A stretch of DNA of 64,000 bases from Paenibacillus massiliensis 2301065 = DSM 16942 (GTDB lineage: Bacteria > Bacillota > Bacilli > Paenibacillales > Paenibacillaceae). Positions 37,199-46,118 of the stretch are shown piece by piece. The stretch is taken from positions 124,001 to 188,000 of the forward strand of contig NZ_KB898189.1 in NCBI RefSeq assembly GCF_000377505.1. The letters are read 5' to 3'. The position numbers and the translations under genes are program-made. The notes below the pieces were generated by a model. It saw only the letters and a list, made by a program, of their open reading frames with translations. It was not told the DNA's origin and made no database searches. Within the stretch, counting starts at the first letter, position 1. The number at the start of each line of letters is the position of its first letter.

Positions 37199-38713
37199 CT
37201 AACCCAGCACTTTGTAGTCGGTAGGTGAAATGCCAACATACTTGCGAAACTGCTTATAGAAGTAACCCGTCTCCCAATAGCCCACGTTTCTGGCAATCTC
37301 ATGTACTTTGAAGGTTGTATGCTTGAGCTGCTCCTTGGCCCGCTCGATACGATACTTATTGATGTATTCAGCGAAGGTCTCTCCAGTCTCCTTTTGGAAT
37401 AATTGGCCCAGGTAGACGGGATGCAGGTGATACTGTGCACCCAGCAGCTTGAGGGACAACTCATCCGCATAGTGAGTATGAATATGATTCAGCACCTGAC
37501 TGACCGTTGGATTCTTCATATCCTGCAGCAGGGACTGCACAGCTGTCACAGCGACCCTCTGCAGAGCCACGATAAGCTCCTCCAAGGTCGTACTGGATAG
37601 CACCTGGTGAAGTCCCTCCTTGAACATGGCCGACTCATCCGTATGCTTAAGCTGCTCCAGCTCCATCTTGAAGCGAATGACCAGCTCGAGGGCGGCATGC
37701 TGTAGCTCATCCGGAGTGATTCCGTCACTATGCTGTTCAAAATCCATGCGAATCTTCGCAATGAGCTCCTCTTGATTGCGGGTCATCATCAGCTTCACAT
37801 AATCGTTCCATGACACCGCAAAAGCCGCCGTCGAGCCAGAATTCGCACCAAGCTGAACATAATCCATGACTCTTAGTTCGGGATACACCATGACATACTC
37901 CATCGCTTTCTTGGCTTCACGATAGCTGGCAGGAGCCTCCTCCAGCCCTTGCGCAACACTGCCGATCCCAATGAACAAAGACGGGTGTTCTTCGATTAGA
38001 TCAGCTACCAACGAGTCAAGCCAACTGCGAAATGCCTGAATACACTCGTCTGCATCCGCTAGCTCGGCAATAATCACCGTATCTCCGTCTACATCATGGA
38101 ACAGAGTTAATCCAGATGTCTCGCGTGCCCGCTGCTCCACTACGTTAAATAGCCCGGCCTGTGCCGGGCCCGTTCGCAGGGAAGCCACTCCAATGAAAGG
38201 GCTGTCCAGCTGGATACCCATGAACTCAGCGCGCTCCTCGAATTCGCGGCATGCAATCTGTCCGGTTAGCAGCCGATACAGCGTATTATCCTTCAGCACC
38301 TGGATACCGTGAGCGTCTCCTGGCCTCTGTCTGTCCAGATTGGTTACGATATTTTGCAGCGTTGCCTCCAGTTCCTCCGTATTGATCGGCTTCAGCAGAT
38401 AGTTGTCGATTCCCAGCTTCATGCCTTCTTTGAGGTAATCAAAATCATTAAAGCCGCTCAAAATAACGACCTTCAGCTCAGGCTGGGCTCGTCTCAGCTC
38501 ACGGATCAATTGCAGACCACTGAGTATAGGCATGGAAATATCGGTGATCAGAATATCCGCACGCTGGGAGGACAGACACTCCAGTGCCAGCTGACCATTC
38601 CCCGCATGACCCGTAATTTCCAGCCCGAAGGCTGCCCAATCCACAATGTCATACAGACCTTCAATGATGAACGGCTCGTCATCTACAATGAACACCTTAT
38701 ACACACGCAGCAC
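37199..38713 (-). CDS. Response regulator with AraC-type DNA-binding domain (YesN-like)
   Basis: A 504-residue regulator. The receiver domain is N-terminal (YKVFIVDDEPFIIEGL), with phospho-acceptor Asp58 in ILITDISMP and Lys in LLKPINTEE. A middle region of unknown fold follows, then a C-terminal AraC/XylS double HTH (about 400-504) ending YFYKQFRKYVGISPTDYK. The GTG start at 38713 overlaps the kinase gene by 17 bp, and AGAGGGG precedes it. In YesM/YesN/Lpl systems this protein activates the adjacent importer operon, so its targets are probably the promoters near 37100 and 40830. Confidence 0.93.
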   Translation of the reverse strand: MLRVYKVFIVDDEPFIIEGLYDIVDWAAFGLEITGHAGNGQLALECLSSQRADILITDISMPILSGLQLIRELRRAQPELKVVILSGFNDFDYLKEGMKLGIDNYLLKPINTEELEATLQNIVTNLDRQRPGDAHGIQVLKDNTLYRLLTGQIACREFEERAEFMGIQLDSPFIGVASLRTGPAQAGLFNVVEQRARETSGLTLFHDVDGDTVIIAELADADECIQAFRSWLDSLVADLIEEHPSLFIGIGSVAQGLEEAPASYREAKKAMEYVMVYPELRVMDYVQLGANSGSTAAFAVSWNDYVKLMMTRNQEELIAKIRMDFEQHSDGITPDELQHAALELVIRFKMELEQLKHTDESAMFKEGLHQVLSSTTLEELIVALQRVAVTAVQSLLQDMKNPTVSQVLNHIHTHYADELSLKLLGAQYHLHPVYLGQLFQKETGETFAEYINKYRIERAKEQLKHTTFKVHEIARNVGYWETGYFYKQFRKYVGISPTDYKVLG

Positions 38714-40550
38714 CTGTCCCCTCTTCTATATATGATTGTTCAATTGGAAAATGAATCAGTACCCGAGTACCTGACCCGGGCTCGCTATCCAAGGTAATGC
38801 CGTATTCCGGCCCGTACAGGAACCGTAAGCGACTGTGCACGCTGCGCAATCCGAACATTCTGCCAGACTCCTCATGAAGCTCCAGCTCCTGCCGAATTTC
38901 AGCCAGGCGCTCTGCTGTAATTCCTTTGCCATTATCCCGCACCTCAATCTGCAGTCTGTCCGCAAATATGCTTACCTCAATATCCAGTCTATTGCTCGGT
39001 CCATCTGGCCGAATGCCGTGAATAACATAATTCTCGATAATAGGCTGCAGAGACAGCTTCACAACCGGATAAGCATAGAGTGAGGAATCCACCTTCATCC
39101 GATAAATGAAATGATCTTTATAGCGGATGCGGAACAGCTCCAGATAGAGGCGGCATGCCTCCAGCTCATCCTTAAGGGTATGATTCTTCTTCTGCTGTAC
39201 CTGGCTCTTGAACAGAACTGACAGACTATAGATCATATCCCCCACATCCCTGGCCCCTTGGGAGACGGCCCTCATACGGATGACCTCCAGCGTGTTATAT
39301 AGAAAATGGGGATTAATCCGCGCCTGCAGTGCAACCAGCTCTGTTTCCTTCTGCCTTATCTCTGCCTTATAGACACGGTCTATATAGTGATTCAGCTCTA
39401 CAAGCATGTCATTGAAGCTGCTAGCGATCTGACCCAGCTCATCCTCACGGGAATCCTGTATACGCGCTGACAGATCGCCTTCCTTCACCTTTTGCATAAA
39501 GCGGATAATTCTGCGTGTTCGCTTGGCAAAATTAATAATGAAGAACGCAGGTACCATGATCGCAAATAACAGACAGAGAATGCTGATGGACAGGATTGTG
39601 CTGCGGATGCCTGCATAGCTGGCAGCAATTTCACCTGTCGGTACGCTACCAATCACGACATAGCCCTGATCAGCCGAAATTAATTGATTAATATATCGAT
39701 CCTGCACCATGTCGATTGAACCAGTGCCGCTGCTATCGAATAAGGCCTCCTCCACCTTCACTAGGGGGTAGGTGCGTCCATAGTATTGTCCGCTGGAATC
39801 ATATAGGACCTTCCCATTCGCGGACACCACAACAATCTCCCCCTTCAGGCTGTTCGAGTAGCTCACCAGAGACTGGTCAATCGACCGGGAGTCCAGGAAC
39901 ACGAGGAATTGCCCGATATTTTGAAGCGTCTGCTTATTATTGAGTGGTATTCGAATGGACAGGAGTGCCGGTTCCAGCTCACCGATCGTTCTGCGGACCC
40001 ATTGGTTCGGTGCACTTATTGCGGGGGTCTCCATCGCCATCACATCAGGAACATAGGAATGTGCCGCATTCACATATCGTTGCTTGAAGGGTACATTTTT
40101 GCTAAAGCTCGCAAGATACTGCTCCTCCGCGCTATACAACAGCACATGGCGAATGCTGGCATGCTCATCCACCAGCTGCTGAAAATGGGCCTGCGTGTCC
40201 GTTGAGTAATTATCTCGATTCGTATAGAACCCCTCCGTCAGGTGCTCAACATAGTCAGGGTAGGGATGCTCCATAAAATAGGACGTATTCACTGACAACG
40301 CCTCATTCCGATGCAGATCCCTCACCATGTCCTGTGCCATCTCATACTGCTGGCGGATATAGCGGTCCACACTTTCCATCGCGGCCCGCTGTACCTCCAG
40401 TTCACGTCGTACGGTGGAATCCGCAATGCTACGGAACACTATGTAAGACAGCGTAATGATCGTGATCATGGAGATGATCGAGAAAATAAGCAGCATCCTC
40501 ATGAACATGTTGTTTTTAATCAAATCCTTGTAAACGCATACATTTTTCAT
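38697..40550 (-). CDS. Sensor histidine kinase (YesM-like)
   Basis: A 617-residue kinase: transmembrane helix near 17-38, a large extracellular sensor region (about 40-275), a second helix (SILCLLFAIMVPAFFIINFA), HAMP, a His_kinase domain with phospho-acceptor in LQARINPHFLYNTLE, and HATPase_c (DNGKGI, GLRSVHSRLRFLYG). I set the ATG at 40550, preceded by AGGAGG; the longer frame starts without one. It presumably senses the glycan or its bound form at the surface and phosphorylates the neighbouring regulator. It is divergent from the GH85 gene. Confidence 0.93.
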   Translation of the reverse strand: MKNVCVYKDLIKNNMFMRMLLIFSIISMITIITLSYIVFRSIADSTVRRELEVQRAAMESVDRYIRQQYEMAQDMVRDLHRNEALSVNTSYFMEHPYPDYVEHLTEGFYTNRDNYSTDTQAHFQQLVDEHASIRHVLLYSAEEQYLASFSKNVPFKQRYVNAAHSYVPDVMAMETPAISAPNQWVRRTIGELEPALLSIRIPLNNKQTLQNIGQFLVFLDSRSIDQSLVSYSNSLKGEIVVVSANGKVLYDSSGQYYGRTYPLVKVEEALFDSSGTGSIDMVQDRYINQLISADQGYVVIGSVPTGEIAASYAGIRSTILSISILCLLFAIMVPAFFIINFAKRTRRIIRFMQKVKEGDLSARIQDSREDELGQIASSFNDMLVELNHYIDRVYKAEIRQKETELVALQARINPHFLYNTLEVIRMRAVSQGARDVGDMIYSLSVLFKSQVQQKKNHTLKDELEACRLYLELFRIRYKDHFIYRMKVDSSLYAYPVVKLSLQPIIENYVIHGIRPDGPSNRLDIEVSIFADRLQIEVRDNGKGITAERLAEIRQELELHEESGRMFGLRSVHSRLRFLYGPEYGITLDSEPGSGTRVLIHFPIEQSYIEEGTGAACV

Positions 40551-40819
40551 TGGACTGCTCCACCTCCTATGTCCTGAAGTCTGTTTTCCCTGAGGAAATA
40601 CCAGCTCACAGTATGCATTCAATATCATTTTTTCCAGCATGCTGCATCATTCGATGGATATGACTAGCACAAGGCTTATTTACCGAAAAGTATAGCACTT
40701 GCTTCCTGCCAATTACCTTACACGTCCATATTTTCTTTAGTTTGGACCTGAAATCTTTAATTTGACCCTATTTGAAAATGCTTACTTCCATTATGTTTAT
40801 CCATAAGCCTGCGAGAATT

Positions 40820-40835
40820 ATGAAAGCGAATTCAT
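40820..40835 (+). promoter_or_regulatory. cre (CcpA) site upstream of the GH85 gene
   Basis: ATGAAAGCGAATTCAT matches WTGNAANCGNWWNCAW at all 16 positions and is embedded in a longer palindrome. It lies 34 bp before the GH85 start codon, so CcpA would repress the secreted enzyme when preferred sugars are present. Confidence 0.75.
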
Positions 40836-40868
40836 AATACTATTCTGATTATTCAAAGGAGGACGCTC

Positions 40869-43619
40869 ATGACACGCAAAAAGCTATTACCCAAGCGCAT
40901 GTCCAAGGTGACTGCGCTGACATTGACGGCTGCATTGCTCAGTCAGCTTGTTGCCGCCTCGGCTTTTGCCGGAGATACGTTGCCCTATGAAGGCATCAGT
41001 GCCAAGGGAGACAATCAACCATACCAGCATGGCTATACCAGTGCACAGATTATGGATTGGACCCCGGAAAGCGATATCTACGGAGACCTGCTACGGGCAC
41101 GTGTGCCACTGCAGTCCCGCAATACCGCCTTTGCTCCTACCCAGGCAAATCCTGAGCTAAGCCCGGATACGCAGTTGTTCACCATGAGCGGGGATTACGG
41201 CAATGCTTTCTTCGACAGTACGCCGTACACCAACAAATTCGCCCAGTATCTGTACAATTATTGGCAGTATACCGACTATTATGGATACTGGCACGGGATG
41301 GCGTCCGCAGGTGTACCTGAAGAGCTGTACGATCCGAACAAGGATTGGACCGAACGATACTTCGAATTCGGCATCCTGAACATTCCGAATCCGGCCTACA
41401 CGAACGCTGCTCACAAAAACGGGGTATTGTCGATCGCCAACATCTTTTTTTCGGACAATGACCGTGGCCCGCAGACCTATAAGCAAATGCTGGTACAGGA
41501 TGGGAACGGGGAATTCCCCGTTGCCAAGAAGCTGGTAGAAATGGCTAGATACTATGGCTATGACGGATACTTCTTCAACCAGGAGGAAGTCGCCAGAGGC
41601 GTTGCTCCCGAGGATATTCCTTCCTATAAGAAGTTCATGAAATATTTGAGAGATCAAGGTATGTATGTCCAATGGTATGATTCCACGGTGGATATCAGCG
41701 GAAAAATCAGTTATCAGAATGAGTTTAATGCCGCGAACAGTCCCTTCGTGAAGGATGCTCTCCTAGGCCAGATATCCGATTCGATCTTCCTGAATTACTG
41801 GTGGACTCCTGACAAGCTGCGAAAATCCCAAGCACATGCCAACAGCCTCGGACTTGAGCCGCTGGAAGCTGTCTTCGCGGGTGTAGAGGGCGGCAATGAT
41901 AGCTTCGGTCGCTGGAAGCAGAGATATGATCTGCGCTGGAACTTGGATGAGGGTGGGCAACCGTTGAATAGCATTGCTACGCTAGGTGCGGACTTCACTC
42001 ATAATGGACTGGATGAGGATATGGGGAGTCCAGGCACCAACTATCGAGCGGACAGCGCGTACCAATGGATGACGTTCGTCCGTGACCGGGCGTGGTGGTC
42101 CGGGCCGAATCAGGACCCGACGCGAGCCGAACGCAGCTCAAGCACCCAACTGGCTGACGTCTATGCATCAGGTTCGAATTGGGATGGAATCGCTGCATAC
42201 ATTGCCGAGCGCTCCGTCATTAAGGGTAATCATTTTGCCACCAGCTTCAATACGGGACATGGTCTGGAATATGTGAAGGATGGCATCGTCTCCAGTAATC
42301 AGGAATGGTCCAATATCAATATTCAGGACATTCCCGTAACCTGGCAGTGGTGGATCGATACTGACGGAGAACGGCTCGACGTGGACTTCGACTACGGAAC
42401 GAAATACGAGAAGGGCGCGCGCTATCATTACCAGGCTCTCGGCGCCTACAATGGCGGCAGTTCGCTTGTGGTGAATGGCAAGCTGGACGCGGAGAATGTC
42501 CTGCGTCTGTTCAAGACGGAGCTGGCGGTTCACGAGGGCTCCAAGGCCACGCTGACATATAACAAGCCTACAGCCACGGACACCTCCTCGCTGAGCCTTG
42601 GTCTGATCTTCACAGATGAGCCGGGCCGAGTGTTCAAAGTCGAGGTACCGGAATCCGGTCAGCAGACCCAAGGCTGGAAGACCGCATCTCTTGATCTGAG
42701 CGCATATGCAGGGAAGACCATCGCTGCTATGGGGCTATCCTTCAATAACAATGGCGGCTTCATTCCTGATTATCAAATGAATATCGGCGAATTGCGGATT
42801 ACAGACGGCTCCGCGACCACTCCTGAGGCACCGACAGGCTTCACAATCATCAAGGCTTTGACGAATACGGGCGAAATGGTCGTGGCCTGGGATATGGAGG
42901 ACTATGATCAGGTGAAGCAGTATAATCTGTACGAGAACGGCTCCTATGTAGGCGGAATCTACGATTCGATGTATTACATCAAATCGCTGGGACATCCACG
43001 CGGAGAGCTGTCCATTACAGCCGTCGGAGTTGACGGTACCGAAAGCGAGCCAACTATATTGCCTTATGATCTGACCAGCGGGGTCCAGAACGTAGACGTG
43101 GCTTTCGATGTATACGGAGATGCAACCGTGACCTGGAACAATCCGACGGACGTATCGGGTATGATCGATCTGACACTAGAGACCGAATATACTAACGAGC
43201 CATTCCGTACAGCAGTGCAGGTAGACGCTAACGAAGAGCAGGCGGTCATCACTGATCTGCCGAAGAATGGAGAACATTATATTTTGAATATCGCCATTGA
43301 CGGCCAGGCTCCAATCACCGTGACAGGTCAATTGGCTGATCGAGAGATTACGCCCTATGCTAAAGAGTTGGTTACTGTAGCAGGCTCGACCTATACGCTC
43401 GCTCTGCCTACCTTGACCGACTGGCATCGTCTCTATGTATATGAGGATGATATTCCTCGCCAATTTGCCGTTACCTACACTAGCAAGAAGTTCCCGTATA
43501 TTCTAAGAGGGAGAACGCAGCTTAAAGAGCTAACCTTCACCCCTTCGTCGGGGACGAGTACATTGAAGCTGGTCATTGAAGACTACGCCGGAAATCGGGC
43601 TACTACCATTCTGAGATAG
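40869..43619 (+). CDS. Secreted GH85 endo-beta-N-acetylglucosaminidase
   Basis: Cleaves the chitobiose core (GlcNAc-beta-1,4-GlcNAc) of N-glycans, leaving one GlcNAc on the protein. The 916-residue precursor has a signal peptide (about 1-34, ending SAFA). The GH85 barrel has QPYQHGYTSAQIMDW, YWHGMASAGVP and the catalytic motif YDGYFFNQEE; Asn237 and Glu239 correspond to the Asn/Glu pair of Endo-A by motif. Beta-sandwich and fibronectin-like regions follow (from about 480 and 640). No sortase signal, SLH domain or transmembrane anchor is visible, so it is probably released. AAAGGAGG precedes the ATG. It supplies substrate to the divergent importer operon. Confidence 0.95.
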   Translation: MTRKKLLPKRMSKVTALTLTAALLSQLVAASAFAGDTLPYEGISAKGDNQPYQHGYTSAQIMDWTPESDIYGDLLRARVPLQSRNTAFAPTQANPELSPDTQLFTMSGDYGNAFFDSTPYTNKFAQYLYNYWQYTDYYGYWHGMASAGVPEELYDPNKDWTERYFEFGILNIPNPAYTNAAHKNGVLSIANIFFSDNDRGPQTYKQMLVQDGNGEFPVAKKLVEMARYYGYDGYFFNQEEVARGVAPEDIPSYKKFMKYLRDQGMYVQWYDSTVDISGKISYQNEFNAANSPFVKDALLGQISDSIFLNYWWTPDKLRKSQAHANSLGLEPLEAVFAGVEGGNDSFGRWKQRYDLRWNLDEGGQPLNSIATLGADFTHNGLDEDMGSPGTNYRADSAYQWMTFVRDRAWWSGPNQDPTRAERSSSTQLADVYASGSNWDGIAAYIAERSVIKGNHFATSFNTGHGLEYVKDGIVSSNQEWSNINIQDIPVTWQWWIDTDGERLDVDFDYGTKYEKGARYHYQALGAYNGGSSLVVNGKLDAENVLRLFKTELAVHEGSKATLTYNKPTATDTSSLSLGLIFTDEPGRVFKVEVPESGQQTQGWKTASLDLSAYAGKTIAAMGLSFNNNGGFIPDYQMNIGELRITDGSATTPEAPTGFTIIKALTNTGEMVVAWDMEDYDQVKQYNLYENGSYVGGIYDSMYYIKSLGHPRGELSITAVGVDGTESEPTILPYDLTSGVQNVDVAFDVYGDATVTWNNPTDVSGMIDLTLETEYTNEPFRTAVQVDANEEQAVITDLPKNGEHYILNIAIDGQAPITVTGQLADREITPYAKELVTVAGSTYTLALPTLTDWHRLYVYEDDIPRQFAVTYTSKKFPYILRGRTQLKELTFTPSSGTSTLKLVIEDYAGNRATTILR

Positions 43620-43701
43620 ACCATGGGTAGCATTAGCGTCTTAGAAGAAGGTTAGGCGGAATCGTAGCGGCAGTAGCATAAACTCGTTCTGCAAAAAAAC
43701 T

Positions 43702-43741
43702 AAAGAAGCGGATTTTCTCTAATCAGAGTGTCCGCTTCTTT
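43702..43741 (+). terminator. Terminator of the GH85 gene
   Basis: AAAGAAGCGGA and TCCGCTTCTTT form an 11-bp stem followed by a T-rich stretch (TGTTGATTTT). Confidence 0.75.
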
Positions 43742-43793
43742 GTTGATTTTAGATATTTGTTTCACAAGATATGTTGTCAGTACAATGCTTTTT

Positions 43794-43982
43794 TCATGGT
43801 AAGAGGCGCTTAGCCTCTTTCTTTATAACATCCCAATCTTCTGGTTCAAGTTGACTTGGAACCTTTAGCTTAGAGGGCGATATTCTTAGATTGAAAAATG
43901 TCTCCACTGTTGTAAAGTTCACTTGCACGATTCTTTCCTTAGGGATGGCTGTTTTATCCGTGTAGTCTTGATTAGCTATCAA
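43794..43982 (-). CDS. Small uncharacterised open frame, possibly a gene fragment
   Basis: A 62-residue frame from a TTG at 43982 ending SQLEPEDWDVIKKEAKRLLP, which reads like genuine protein. No ribosome site precedes the TTG, and the frame stays open upstream with plausible residues (NLNGYVLI) before a stop. It sits between two terminators. It may be the C-terminal remnant of a lost gene or a short real protein. Confidence 0.35.
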   Translation of the reverse strand: MIANQDYTDKTAIPKERIVQVNFTTVETFFNLRISPSKLKVPSQLEPEDWDVIKKEAKRLLP

Positions 43983-44016
43983 GACATAACCATTTAGGTT
44001 ATGATTGATGAATTAC

Positions 44017-44051
44017 AAAAGGCTCACTTCATTGATTGAAGTGAGCCTTTT
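44017..44051. terminator. Bidirectional terminator
   Basis: AAAAGGCTCACTTCA and TGAAGTGAGCCTTTT form a 15-bp perfect stem with a 5-nt loop, flanked by A and T runs. It ends the importer operon at 44102-48943 on the minus strand. Confidence 0.85.
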
Positions 44052-44101
44052 ACTATAATTGAATCGTATTTCTTTTTTAATAATCGACTACTCGCTTCGT
44101 C

Positions 44102-44893
44102 TTAAATCAACCCCGCCCATTGCAGCCCGCGCCAGATTCCGTCCTGATGAGCCTCTACCGTCACATATGCTGCCAGGCTTTTGACTGGCTCAGGTGCATT
44201 CCCCATAGCGATGCCGCAGCCGACGTAACTGAACATCTCCATATCGTTATAGTTATCTCCGAAGGCAATCGTATCCTCAGGGCGGAAGCCTGTCCTTGCC
44301 ATCAGCCTTTGAATGCCAGCAGCCTTGGAGCCCTCTGCTGGAAGCACATCCATAGAGTAACTATGCCAGCGGACAAAATGTAGATTATTGAAGCGGCTAC
44401 GATAAGCCTCCTCCTGCTCCTGCGTGCAGAATAGCATCGTCTGATAGATCGCTCTTCCTTCATAAAATAACGGATCACATGCAGGATGCTCCACCCGCAG
44501 CGAGCTCATGCACTGCTCCACATATGGATGATACGCCTGACTGCAGCTCATCTGCTCCGCATCCAGATGAACGAGTGGATGATTGCGTTCAGCAGCGAAT
44601 GCCGCCAGTTCACGAAGCAGCTCTGTAGCATGTGGATTCATGTAGATTACTTCTCCCTCATGCACCACATATTGTCCATTGAAGCCTACATAGGAGCTGA
44701 GGCCAAGCTCCAATCTAAGCTGCTCCAACATAAATGGAGATCGTCCGGTAGCTAGCGCAACGGTATGACCAGCAGCCTGTAATGCCGCTACAGCCGCTTT
44801 CGCCGAGGAAGGGACCTGGTGATTGTGATCCAGCAGTGTACCGTCAATATCGAATAAAATAAGTTTGTCAGCTCTCTCCCCCACAACGTTCAC
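44102..44893 (-). CDS. Cof-type HAD-IIB phosphatase
   Basis: A 263-residue phosphatase with motif I LILFDIDGTLLDHNH (nucleophile Asp and general-acid Asp), motif II ATGRSPF, and motifs III/IV in DTIAFGDNYNDMEMFSYVGCGIAMGNA. The family dephosphorylates small sugar phosphates or related metabolites in the cytoplasm. The ATG overlaps the upstream ATPase gene in an ATGA junction, so it belongs to the importer operon, and a phosphorylated cargo is plausible. Substrate is not readable from sequence. Confidence 0.9.
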   Translation of the reverse strand: MNVVGERADKLILFDIDGTLLDHNHQVPSSAKAAVAALQAAGHTVALATGRSPFMLEQLRLELGLSSYVGFNGQYVVHEGEVIYMNPHATELLRELAAFAAERNHPLVHLDAEQMSCSQAYHPYVEQCMSSLRVEHPACDPLFYEGRAIYQTMLFCTQEQEEAYRSRFNNLHFVRWHSYSMDVLPAEGSKAAGIQRLMARTGFRPEDTIAFGDNYNDMEMFSYVGCGIAMGNAPEPVKSLAAYVTVEAHQDGIWRGLQWAGLI

Positions 44894-45942
44894 ACTCCCA
44901 GCAGCACAGAAGTATCAGCCAGACTCAGACTCACTCTGTCATGGAGCCGGAAGGCCAGTGGCGAAATGACCTCCCATTGATGCTGATCACAGCGAATATC
45001 ATAGTGGAATTCCTTACCCTGAAACTGTACATTGACGATCTCACCAGGAATTCCATCCTCTCCGCCTGCGCGCAGCAGGAATTGATCGGGACGTACCGGG
45101 TATAGGCCATTCTGCTTGAAAAATCCGGCGACCTCTGTCCCGTCCCATACCGTGTTAGCGCTCCCTTCAGGGATAAAGTTACTGCCACTCCAGCGACCTT
45201 GAATCAGATTGGACTTGGACACGAATCTGGCGACAAATTCCGTCTCTGGACGCAAATAAATATCCTGCGGAGTCCCCGCCTGCTCAATCCGGCCATCCTT
45301 CATGACGACAATTCGGTCTGCCATCGCCAGAGCCTCTCCCTGATCATGGGTGACATAGACGATTGCCGATCCCGTACTGCGGTGCACCTGCTGAATCTCA
45401 CGACGCATATCCATTCGCAGCATCGCATCCAGACTGCTTAAGGGCTCATCCATCAGCAGCAAGGAAGGCTCCGAGGCCAAGGCCCGTGCAATCGCTACTC
45501 GCTGCTTCTGTCCACCAGACAGCTCATGCGGCATTCGCTCTGCCAAGTGCGATAATCCGGTTAATTCCAGCACCTGCCGGATGCGCTGCTCCTCCTGATT
45601 GCGAATGTGCACAGGGGTGTCTTTGTGCGTGCGGATCGGAAAACGAATATGCTCTGTCACATTCATATGCGGCCAGAGAGCGAAGGATTGAAATACCATG
45701 CCGATTCGGCGTTTTTCCGGGGGAAGCAACCGATCTGCTCCTGCGACAATACGCCCGTCCATTTGTACCTCGCCACCGCTCGGCTGCTCGAAGCCAGCGA
45801 GGATACGCAGCAGCGTCGTTTTACCACAGCCCGATGGCCCCAATATCGCTACGAACTCCCCTTCCTCAATCGTTAAGTTAATGCTATGCAAGGCCTGAAA
45901 GGAGCCAAATGCTTTGCTCACCTGCCTGATCTCGATGCTCAT
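44890..45942 (-). CDS. ABC transporter ATPase (FbpC/PotA/AfuC-like)
   Basis: A 350-residue ATPase: Walker A GPSGCGKT (35-42), signature LSGGQKQR (141-148), Walker B LLLMDEPLSSLD, then a C-terminal TOBE-like region (GIPGEIVNVQFQGKEFHYDI) that often regulates uptake. The FbpC/PotA/CysA group energises importers of ferric iron, polyamines, sulfate, phosphonates or sugar phosphates. It is co-transcribed with the fused permease, the binding protein and a HAD phosphatase; a 176-bp gap with tandem repeats separates it from the permease gene. Confidence 0.9.
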   Translation of the reverse strand: MSIEIRQVSKAFGSFQALHSINLTIEEGEFVAILGPSGCGKTTLLRILAGFEQPSGGEVQMDGRIVAGADRLLPPEKRRIGMVFQSFALWPHMNVTEHIRFPIRTHKDTPVHIRNQEEQRIRQVLELTGLSHLAERMPHELSGGQKQRVAIARALASEPSLLLMDEPLSSLDAMLRMDMRREIQQVHRSTGSAIVYVTHDQGEALAMADRIVVMKDGRIEQAGTPQDIYLRPETEFVARFVSKSNLIQGRWSGSNFIPEGSANTVWDGTEVAGFFKQNGLYPVRPDQFLLRAGGEDGIPGEIVNVQFQGKEFHYDIRCDQHQWEVISPLAFRLHDRVSLSLADTSVLLGV

Positions 45943-45997
45943 GCCACCACTCCCGTCTCATTTCCTTACCTTTATATACTTAGATATACTTGGCCCT

Positions 45998-46039
45998 GTG
46001 TATTTAATTCCGTGTATTTAATTCCGTGTATTTAACTCC
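45998..46039. repeat. 14-bp tandem repeat, three copies
   Basis: GTGTATTTAATTCC occurs at 45998-46011 and 46012-46025, with a one-base variant at 46026-46039. It lies between the permease and ATPase genes of one operon. No promoter or terminator function is evident. Confidence 0.9.
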
Positions 46040-46118
46040 ATGATTTAGCTCGGTATATTCAGTTCTGTTTTTTCCCTCTACCATATCTTTACCTATTCAA
46101 GCTTTGTAACTTCGACTT

